From a virus, in IMG/VR virus record IMGVR_UViG_3300030406_003045, positions 1 to 33,931 of that record: a stretch of DNA of 33,931 nucleotides; one strand, 5' to 3'. How positions within the stretch are numbered: the stretch's first letter is position 1; each line of letters begins with the position of its first letter. Below are positions 27,387 through 33,931 of this stretch, piece by piece. A program made the position numbers and the translations under genes. Below the pieces are notes generated by a model, which saw nothing but the letters and a program-made list of their open reading frames with translations, had not been told where the DNA came from and searched no databases.

Positions 27387-29531
27387 GTGCCACTTACGAA
27401 ACTTCAGTTCAGACCCGGTGTTGCAACCGATATCACTTCGTACAGCAACGAAGGCAGTTGGGTAGATTGTGACAAGATCCGTTTCAGGTTTGGATATCCT
27501 GAAAAGATCGGTGGTTGGAAAAGCATATCTAGTGAAACTTACGAAGGCACTGCTCGTGGACTTATAAACTTTGTAACCACAGACGGTTCTGATTTAATTG
27601 GCGTTGGCACACATCTTAAATATTATCTTGAACAAGGTGGTTCGTATAATGATGTAACTCCGCTACGAGTTACTACATCAGCAGGAGATGTTACTTTTTC
27701 TGCTTCAAATGGATCTTCTACGATAACCGTTACGGACATTACTCATGGTGCTTTAGAAAACGATTTTGTTACTTTTTCAGGTGCCGCGTCGTTAGGTGGC
27801 AATGTAACTGCGGCAGTGCTTAATCAAGAGTATCAGATTGCAAACATCGTAAACGCAAACAGCTATCAAATAACCGCAAAAGACACGAGTGGCACGACAG
27901 TCACAGCTAATGCTAGCGACTCTGGCAATGGTGGTGGTTCTATTGTTGGCAAGTATCAGATTAACACTGGTCTTGATAGTGCTGTTGATGGCACTGGCTG
28001 GGGTGGTGGTTTGTGGGGTGGTGAAGTATCAGGTGCTGCACTCACAACCTTGAATGAAGGTGGCACACTAAGCGCAAGTGACACCACAATTACTCTTACA
28101 AGTGGAACTAATTTTCCAAGTTCTGGAACATTGTTGATTGATTCAGAGCTAATTGCTTACAGCGGTAAAAGCACTAACGATATCACGGGGGCAACACGCG
28201 GCAGTCTTGGTACTACTGCTGCTACGCATAGCGACGGTACAACTGTTGTCAATGCCACAGACTTTTTTGGTTGGGGTAGCTCTGCCCCAACAGGCACGAC
28301 ACTAAATCTTCGTCTTTGGTCACACGACACGCTGGGTGATGATCTTCTTTTGTGTGCACGCGACAGTGGTATTTTTCGTTGGGAAAAAGCGAACGGTTTA
28401 AACACCCGTGCAATAAAACTTGTGGACACTACCGGAGGCACACCTCGCAGTGTTCCTACAATAGCAAAACAAGTAATGGTTTTTCCGTTCCCACGTCATG
28501 TTATTGCTTTTGGTTGCGATGATGAGAACTCTGGTAGCACTGATACGGAGGGCGATGGCACACAGAATCCATTGAAGATTAGGTTTAGCGATTCTGAGGA
28601 TCAGTTAAAGTGGTTTGCTGTTACATCTGGTGGGTCAATCAATACAGCCGGTGGATTTGATCTGGGTGTTGGGTCTGAGATTGTACAGGCTGTCAAGACA
28701 CGCCGCGAAGTGGTTGTGCTTACAGACACTGCTATCTACTCAATGACATTTGTGGGTGGGCAATCAATCTTTGCTGCTAATCTAGTTGCTTCAAACATAT
28801 CTATTATTAGCCCAAACGCTGCTGTTGCTGTTGACGACACAGTGTACTGGATGGGTAAGAACAACTTCTATATTTATCGAGGCACTACTGAAAAACTGGC
28901 CTGCACGGTTGAGTTAAAAGTATTTAATGACATCAATGTTGATCAGTTCAATAAAATCATAGCAGGAGCTAATGCAGACCACGGCGAGATATGGTGGTTC
29001 TATACGTCTGCAAGCGCAAGCGAAAATGATCGTTATGTTATTTACAACTATCAGACTCAGATTTGGTACTTTGGTTCTCTGTCACGCACGGCTTGGATAG
29101 ATAAGACTAGCCGGTCTAACCCACACGCGGCGAGTGCATCGAAACTGTTTAAGCACGAAGACGGTGTAGATGATGACACAACAGCCATGACATCTTCAAT
29201 TACATCAGCTGTTATGGATATAGCGGATGGTGAAAACTTTAGCTTTGTAAGACGGGTTGTGCCAGATGTTAACTTTACTGGCTCAGAACAAACAGGAGTT
29301 ACTGCTACGTTCACCATGGAAGCCAGAAACTTTCCGGGCACAACGTTTGACTCAACTGACTCAGGTGCCGTGACCCGCACAGCTACGTCTCCTGTTGATC
29401 AATACACAGACCAGTTGCATATCAGGTTACGCGGCAGAGCTTACACGCTCAAGATATCGTCTGATCAGTTAGGCGTGCAGTGGCAACTTGGATCACCACG
29501 CTTCGACATCAGACCAGACGGAAGAAGATAA
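27387..29531 (+). CDS. Tail nozzle-like protein (P22 gp10 type)
   Basis: The 714-residue protein starts with GTG directly after the previous stop, with GGAGAG five bases upstream. The N-terminus MPLTKLQFRPGVATDITSYS then WVDCDKIRFRFGYPEKIGGW is the hallmark opening of podoviral tail hub/nozzle proteins that extend the tail below the adaptor. Two inserted domains at about 100-185 and 225-285 carry THG/GTNFPSSGTLLIDSELI-type beta units. A beta-propeller-like part follows with WSHDTLGDDLLLCARDSGIF and VKTRREVVVLTDTAIYSM. No tube or tape-measure gene occurs, matching a short tail. Confidence 0.82.
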   Translation: MPLTKLQFRPGVATDITSYSNEGSWVDCDKIRFRFGYPEKIGGWKSISSETYEGTARGLINFVTTDGSDLIGVGTHLKYYLEQGGSYNDVTPLRVTTSAGDVTFSASNGSSTITVTDITHGALENDFVTFSGAASLGGNVTAAVLNQEYQIANIVNANSYQITAKDTSGTTVTANASDSGNGGGSIVGKYQINTGLDSAVDGTGWGGGLWGGEVSGAALTTLNEGGTLSASDTTITLTSGTNFPSSGTLLIDSELIAYSGKSTNDITGATRGSLGTTAATHSDGTTVVNATDFFGWGSSAPTGTTLNLRLWSHDTLGDDLLLCARDSGIFRWEKANGLNTRAIKLVDTTGGTPRSVPTIAKQVMVFPFPRHVIAFGCDDENSGSTDTEGDGTQNPLKIRFSDSEDQLKWFAVTSGGSINTAGGFDLGVGSEIVQAVKTRREVVVLTDTAIYSMTFVGGQSIFAANLVASNISIISPNAAVAVDDTVYWMGKNNFYIYRGTTEKLACTVELKVFNDINVDQFNKIIAGANADHGEIWWFYTSASASENDRYVIYNYQTQIWYFGSLSRTAWIDKTSRSNPHAASASKLFKHEDGVDDDTTAMTSSITSAVMDIADGENFSFVRRVVPDVNFTGSEQTGVTATFTMEARNFPGTTFDSTDSGAVTRTATSPVDQYTDQLHIRLRGRAYTLKISSDQLGVQWQLGSPRFDIRPDGRR

Positions 29532-29770
29532 TGGCAAGAAAGACAGATGTTTCTACTATTATTCTACCCACGCCACCTGGAGGTGGTGAGGTTACGTTGG
29601 AGTATTTGACAGACCTTGTTCTTGTTTTACAACAGTTTATTGATGAAGAGCGTAGTACCCGCGCTCTTCGTGGTACGACATTAACTCTGACACAAATCCC
29701 TACGTCAAGCAGTGGTCTTGAAAGTGGCGCATTGTTTAGCGATAGTGGAACTGTTAAGGTGGTATCATGA
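29531..29770 (+). CDS. Small conserved tail-region protein
   Basis: The 79-residue protein (ATG at 29531, overlapping the nozzle stop) has a Pro/Gly-rich start (IILPTPPGGGEVTLEYLTDL), a helix with LQQFIDEERSTRALRG and an end with SSSGLESGALFSDSGTVKVV. That end (SSGL.SG.L..D.G.V..V) resembles phage structural-protein C-termini I recall. It probably assists nozzle or internal-protein assembly. No motif gives an activity. Confidence 0.7.
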   Translation: MARKTDVSTIILPTPPGGGEVTLEYLTDLVLVLQQFIDEERSTRALRGTTLTLTQIPTSSSGLESGALFSDSGTVKVVS

Positions 29771-31695
29771 TGAATATGAATACAGCAGCACAGCAGGGGT
29801 TTTTCGGCAAGTTTCTCGACCAACAGGGAGGGATTGAAGGTTTGTTGCAAAACATGAACCTGCCTGAAGAGGGTGGAGGTGTTATTGGTAGAACCTTGCG
29901 AGAAGCACGGGATAGACAACAAGCTCAACCTCAAGCTGGAGCAGAAGCTGCTAGGTCTTCAGTAACATTTACTCCTAAAATGGAAGAGTTAATGTCTCTT
30001 TTTGAAAAAGGCGCGGCTGTTGACCCAAGAGTAAATAATATCGGTTTATATCAATTACTTAAAGCTGGCAGACAAGCTGGAGAAGGAACGGGATTAGCAG
30101 CGCGTGCTGGTGTAAGTTCTTTGGCTACTCCTGAATTGGCTGACAGACTAGCTAAAATGGGTCGCTATGATGATGATCAGATTGCACACGTTGCTGAAGG
30201 CGAGATGCTTGTACCGGCACCCATTCTCAAATATTACCCAGAAGTAAGAGAGGAGATATTTGATGTCATCAGAAAAGAAGGACTTAATCCGCAAGAGTTT
30301 ATCGTCGGCGGTGACATGGTTGCGCGAAACCCACTCACGGGTGTCCAAGAGTTTGGTTTCTTTTCAAAAGTATTTAAAAAAATTAAGAAAGTCGTTAAGA
30401 AACTTGCTCCAGTAATTTTAGCTTTTGCTCTACCGGGGATTGGGTCTGCATTAGGCACCAGTGCGTTTGGCTATGCTAGTTTAGGGCAAGCCGCACTAAC
30501 GGGTGCAGCCGCAGGTGGTCTAGGCACATTAATTCAGGGCGGTAAATTCAAAGACGCTCTAAAAGGCGCAGCTATTGGTGGTCTGACAGCAGGCATATTT
30601 AAGGGTGCAGGTAACAAGTTGGCTGGTAGAGGCTTCTTTGATTCTGGTGTTAGTGCAACTGCACCTGGCCTTCCTGAAAGCTTACAAGGGACTGGACGGA
30701 ATATAGCACCCCGTCCTCCTGTTGGGCAATATGGGGCAGATGCTGGGGCAATACCTCCTGAAGTTATGGAAACGTTTAATGCTACAAGCGGTATGCGTCC
30801 TCTAGAGTTAGTGCCGGGTGGCCCTACGATTTCTGAACCCTTTGGTGCAGGTGCAGGTTCAGGTTTAGGCAGTGGTGCTGGCCCTGTAAGTGGAGGTGGC
30901 CTAACTCAGACAAGTGCTGCGACACAAGCACTCGCTGACAGTGCCGCTGCTGGTAGTCAGAATATCACTAACCCTCTTGCGGGAACTGGGATTCCTGATG
31001 CTACCAATCTTAAACCACTGCCGCCACCATCGTTACCACCATCACCACCGACAACAGACCCTAGCTTGTTCCAGAAATTTAGAACAGGAATTGGTAATCT
31101 CAATCCGTTTAAAGCACCTGCGCCTATTAAAGACCAAATACTAGCGATTCCCGACATGACCCAGGCTAGATTAGACGCTGCAATACAATCGGGAGTCAAT
31201 CGTGGTCTGTCGCCAGATCTAGCACTTGCGGAATATGCAAAGAGTTTAGAGACTCTAAATCTGCTCAAGCCAGCCGCTTCTGTTGGAGACAAGTTAATGT
31301 ATGGAGGCTTTCTGGGTTTGACAGCAGCCCCACTTCTATTTACTCCAGATGAAGAAATGGTAGATCCAGAAACGGGTGAACCATTAACAGAAGAAGAACG
31401 TAATGCTTTGTTTAATCTTGGTGGAGATCCAGCAATAGGTCAGCAAGGATTTGATTTTGTTGACGCTTATAGACGACGCCAGAACTATGAAGGTGTCGGT
31501 TCGTTGCCTGCGTTTGCTGCTGAAGGTGGCGAAATTGCTGGCCCCGGAACGGGCACATCAGATAGTATACCAGCCTTGTTGTCTGACGGTGAGTTTGTCA
31601 TGACTGCTAAAGCAGTTCGCAATGCAGGTAATGGTAGCCGCCGCAAAGGTGCAGCTAAAATGTACAAACTCATGAGAGAGTTGGAGGCTGTGTGA
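29767..31695 (+). CDS. Long virion protein, probable ejection protein
   Basis: The 642-residue protein has an N-terminal helical part with DDDQIAHVAEGEMLVPAPIL and YYPEVREEIFDVIRKEG (about 135-175), then a strongly basic amphipathic stretch (FFSKVFKKIKKVVKK, about 197-212) leading into a long Ala/Gly-rich hydrophobic region (213-290) that could insert into membranes. A Gly/Pro/Ala linker follows, and the C-terminus has EGGEIAGPGTGTSDSIPALL, SDGEFVMTAKAV. That end block is one I recall from marine phage internal or tail proteins. The lack of long coiled coil argues against a tape measure. A role as a pilot protein ejected through the short tail is likely. Confidence 0.72.
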   Translation: MMNMNTAAQQGFFGKFLDQQGGIEGLLQNMNLPEEGGGVIGRTLREARDRQQAQPQAGAEAARSSVTFTPKMEELMSLFEKGAAVDPRVNNIGLYQLLKAGRQAGEGTGLAARAGVSSLATPELADRLAKMGRYDDDQIAHVAEGEMLVPAPILKYYPEVREEIFDVIRKEGLNPQEFIVGGDMVARNPLTGVQEFGFFSKVFKKIKKVVKKLAPVILAFALPGIGSALGTSAFGYASLGQAALTGAAAGGLGTLIQGGKFKDALKGAAIGGLTAGIFKGAGNKLAGRGFFDSGVSATAPGLPESLQGTGRNIAPRPPVGQYGADAGAIPPEVMETFNATSGMRPLELVPGGPTISEPFGAGAGSGLGSGAGPVSGGGLTQTSAATQALADSAAAGSQNITNPLAGTGIPDATNLKPLPPPSLPPSPPTTDPSLFQKFRTGIGNLNPFKAPAPIKDQILAIPDMTQARLDAAIQSGVNRGLSPDLALAEYAKSLETLNLLKPAASVGDKLMYGGFLGLTAAPLLFTPDEEMVDPETGEPLTEEERNALFNLGGDPAIGQQGFDFVDAYRRRQNYEGVGSLPAFAAEGGEIAGPGTGTSDSIPALLSDGEFVMTAKAVRNAGNGSRRKGAAKMYKLMRELEAV

Positions 31696-33023
31696 TGGTG
31701 ACATTCCGTGAAGTACCTGGAGAAGAACCTTTAAATCCTGGCGATGGAACTTTAACTAGAAGCGATCCACTCGCAGGTCTTATTGAAAAACTTAAAACAG
31801 ATAATCTTCAGGCTGCGATACAGATTCCTGTTACACCTGAGTATCAAAAACAGTTTCAACGCGAACTGTTTGATAGACTTCGCGCTTTGGCAGACCCAGA
31901 AAAAGGTATTCCATTTGTAACCCCAGCAAGTGCGCCTTTCGTTGCAGGTCTGTCTCCAGAACAACAACAAGCTATAACAACGGCCCAAGGGGGACTAGGA
32001 TCTTATCTTCCGTTTATGCAACAAGCTGGTGCTACGTTTGATCAAGCTGGTGGTGCGTTAGGTGCTTTAGGAGATTATTCTGACACACTCGCACGGATGG
32101 GCGGCACGGCAGCAGGTCAGGCCACACCGTTTAGTGATCAAGCAGTTATGTCTGCGTCAGATGCTAGGGGAACTATAGGAGATATAGGCCAACAAGTTGC
32201 GGGTCTACAAGAAAGCACAGGCAGGTTCGATCCATCAGACATTAGTGCGTTCCGTAATCCATTTGAAGACCAGCTAGTGGAGCAGATACGAGAAGACATT
32301 GCAGAGTCCACAGGTCGTCAAAGACAAAAGCAACAAGAGGCACTTGTAGCATCTGGTGCTGCTGCTATGGGCACACGCGCAGATAGACAACGTGCCGATT
32401 TATCACAAAAAGCTTTGGAAGCTGAGATTGACGCGATCACTCGTTTGAGAAAACAGGGCTTTGACGATGCACAAACACGGGCACAGCAAGCGTTTGAAGC
32501 ACAACAAACTCGCCGCCAACAGGCCGCACAACTTGGTATTGCTGGACTTGAAGGTGCAGGACGACTTGGGCTGAGTGCTGGGCAACTTGGATTAAGTGCT
32601 GGAGAACTTGGACTAAAAGGCACGGAACTTGGTGGTACTCTTGTTGGTGCTGGTGCTGGGTTGTTAAGCGATCAAGCAAAACAACTACAAGCTCTTGGTG
32701 GGTTACGAGCAGATCTTGGTGGCGCACAACAACAGGCTGGACTTCAAGATATCAATACACTTCTTAGCCTTGGTGGATTAACACAACAAAACCAACAAGC
32801 ACTTCTTGACGCACGATTCAGAGATGCTGTGGCTCAACAAACAGATCCATACAAGGCACTGCAAATACAGTCAGATATTTTTGCAGGTATCCCAAGTAGT
32901 CAAAGTATTGTTACAGCGCAACAAGCACCACCTGTTCAAGCTGTTCCTCAACCAAGTCCCGTATCACAAGTTGCAGGATTAGGGTTAGCCGGTCTTGGTG
33001 CGTATAGATCTATTTTTGGGTAA
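31695..33023 (+). CDS. Ala/Gln-rich internal virion protein
   Basis: From the ATG at 31695 the product has 442 residues; a GTG one codon earlier is possible. It is mostly helical, with a block NPFEDQLVEQIREDIAEST near 190-210, then a coiled coil with many Gln and Arg (QKQQEALVASGAAAMGTRAD, about 212-231) and a Gly/Leu repeat region (LGIAGLEGAGRLGLSAGQLG) at about 276-310. Such helical, Gln-rich proteins beside the nozzle gene are typical of internal or ejection proteins in short-tailed phages. The stop is five bases before the last gene. Confidence 0.7.
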   Translation: MVTFREVPGEEPLNPGDGTLTRSDPLAGLIEKLKTDNLQAAIQIPVTPEYQKQFQRELFDRLRALADPEKGIPFVTPASAPFVAGLSPEQQQAITTAQGGLGSYLPFMQQAGATFDQAGGALGALGDYSDTLARMGGTAAGQATPFSDQAVMSASDARGTIGDIGQQVAGLQESTGRFDPSDISAFRNPFEDQLVEQIREDIAESTGRQRQKQQEALVASGAAAMGTRADRQRADLSQKALEAEIDAITRLRKQGFDDAQTRAQQAFEAQQTRRQQAAQLGIAGLEGAGRLGLSAGQLGLSAGELGLKGTELGGTLVGAGAGLLSDQAKQLQALGGLRADLGGAQQQAGLQDINTLLSLGGLTQQNQQALLDARFRDAVAQQTDPYKALQIQSDIFAGIPSSQSIVTAQQAPPVQAVPQPSPVSQVAGLGLAGLGAYRSIFG

Positions 33024-33028
33024 GAGAC

Positions 33029-33931
33029 ATGAGATATAAAGGCGCAAATCGTAGAATGTTCAGAGAGCCGGGTCTGGCTCGACAGGCTATTGGCATACTT
33101 GCATCATCGCGTGAGTTGATGAACGAAGCGCAGCCCATGCGTATGTCCAACGGTGGTGATGTTAGTGTACCGCAATCTGATTTCATTGTACCGTTTGGAA
33201 GAGGTAGTGTATCGCAACCTGATCCCGTCACACCGCCAACAGTTTTTAAATATCTTGGTAATCCTTACGATGTTCAGCAACCTGATCCCGTCACACCGCC
33301 AACAGTTCTTAAATATGTTGGTGAGATTCCTTACGATGTTCAGCAAGAGTTTAACAAAAGAACAAAAATGCCAATGATAGGTCAAGAGGAGGAAGTTCCT
33401 TATACTAGACAACCACCAGACCCAGCTTATGTAAACGCATTAAGATCTGAATCTAGTTTGTATACAGACATAATATCTGAGTTTGAAAGAGGCAAATTAG
33501 GACGGACTGAATACACTGGAATGGGTCGTCTTACTGACACATCAGGTGCGTTTAGAATTGAAGACGTAATAGATGATTGGTTTGAAGACAATCCTGAACT
33601 GGGTGAAGCTTATCTTAGTTATTACAATCGCAACAGAGATGATCCTCTTAGCGAGAGAGCGTTCAAGCGACTTCTTGAAAATCGGTATTTAGAGTCAGAA
33701 ATTCTTGGCAGGCGTGGAATTAGAGCAATAAATACTAGTGAAGCGTCAACAACTAGCCCATTCTTGCTTTCAGACTTTGGGATTAAAGAAGATTTTCCTG
33801 AACTTAGTGCCCAGAGACAAAGACAGGAAAAACAAATACAGTCGTATCAATCAGAGCTAAATGAAAGGGCCAGGGAAAGCAGAGGGGACACTCAAGAACC
33901 ACTGCGTATGGCTAACGGCGGGATTGCAAGT
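33029..33931 (+). CDS. Virion protein with Gly-Gly motifs (partial, runs off the right edge)
   Basis: An open frame from ATG 33029 to the right edge encodes at least 301 residues, starting MRYKGANRRMFREPGLARQA. The first 50 residues are basic and include MRMSNGGDV; the current end is LRMANGGIAS. A Pro-rich 21-residue repeat (QPDPVTPPTV.KY.G) follows at about 63-105. The rest is charged and helical with DWFEDNPELGEAYLSYYNRN. The start has TAAGAGACATG, with a moderate GAG. The Gly-Gly motifs match those in five other proteins here. Probably an internal or tail-associated protein; the end of the gene lies outside the window. Confidence 0.75.
   Translation, partial: MRYKGANRRMFREPGLARQAIGILASSRELMNEAQPMRMSNGGDVSVPQSDFIVPFGRGSVSQPDPVTPPTVFKYLGNPYDVQQPDPVTPPTVLKYVGEIPYDVQQEFNKRTKMPMIGQEEEVPYTRQPPDPAYVNALRSESSLYTDIISEFERGKLGRTEYTGMGRLTDTSGAFRIEDVIDDWFEDNPELGEAYLSYYNRNRDDPLSERAFKRLLENRYLESEILGRRGIRAINTSEASTTSPFLLSDFGIKEDFPELSAQRQRQEKQIQSYQSELNERARESRGDTQEPLRMANGGIAS
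33214..33342 (+). repeat. Two tandem Pro-rich coding repeats (63 and 66 bp)
   Basis: The first unit begins at 33214 and the second at 33277, sharing the stretch GCAACCTGATCCCGTCACAC and its continuation, with a few substitutions and one inserted codon in the second. They encode QPDPVTPPTV.KY.G repeats. The high base identity indicates a recent duplication. Confidence 0.88.

Noticed and set aside
29767-33023. Large genes considered as tape-measure proteins
   Set aside because: They lack a long continuous coiled coil, and the tube, sheath and baseplate genes expected with a tape measure are missing.

Overview
The window reads as the late (packaging, head and tail) half of a tailed double-stranded DNA bacteriophage, most likely a short-tailed (podovirus-like) phage of a marine bacterium. 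Supporting this are a large terminase, a long P22-type portal, scaffold, Mu gpT-like major capsid protein, two connector-like proteins, a nozzle-like protein and several fibre proteins. There is no tape-measure, tail-tube or sheath gene. Many small genes match families I recall from uncultured marine phage contigs; those family assignments come from memory and sequence reading, not from a search. The 3TM holin, of a type known from gene-transfer agents, hints at an alphaproteobacterial host, but that is weak evidence. I see no integrase, tRNA, insertion sequence or CRISPR array.

Layout. Positions 1-195 hold the 3' end of a rightward gene, and a leftward operon of four small unknown genes (284-1485) converges on it, with a strong terminator between them. 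A 339-bp divergent control region (1486-1824) carries a leftward promoter, a rightward -10 box almost touching the terminase start, tandem hairpins, a consensus DnaA box and a 15-bp inverted repeat. From 1825 to the right edge every gene is on the + strand and tightly packed, usually overlapping by 1-8 bases.

The rightward block begins with terminase (1825), a membrane-anchored coiled coil, an HExxH metallopeptidase-like virion protein (3776) and the portal (5729). Small membrane and basic genes follow, including an EF-hand membrane protein and a 3TM holin (8194-9379), then a GroES-like co-chaperonin, scaffold, decoration protein and major capsid protein (9912-13340). A terminator fused to a new promoter (13355-13398) resets transcription. 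After it come small structural genes, a cassette of tiny very basic proteins (15097-16514), neck and connector genes (16514-19024), a large fibre region with three separate S74 self-cleaving chaperone domains (19027-27386), a nozzle-like protein (27387) and long Ala/Gly/Gln-rich virion proteins that may be ejected with the DNA (29767 to the right edge).

The most unusual points are the metallopeptidase between terminase and portal with its AT-rich core, a short Gly-Gly motif recurring in six otherwise unrelated proteins, the lysine/arginine-rich mini-gene cassette, the composite terminator/promoter after the capsid gene, the triple S74 fibre set, and an unusual control region where a small terminase gene would normally be expected.
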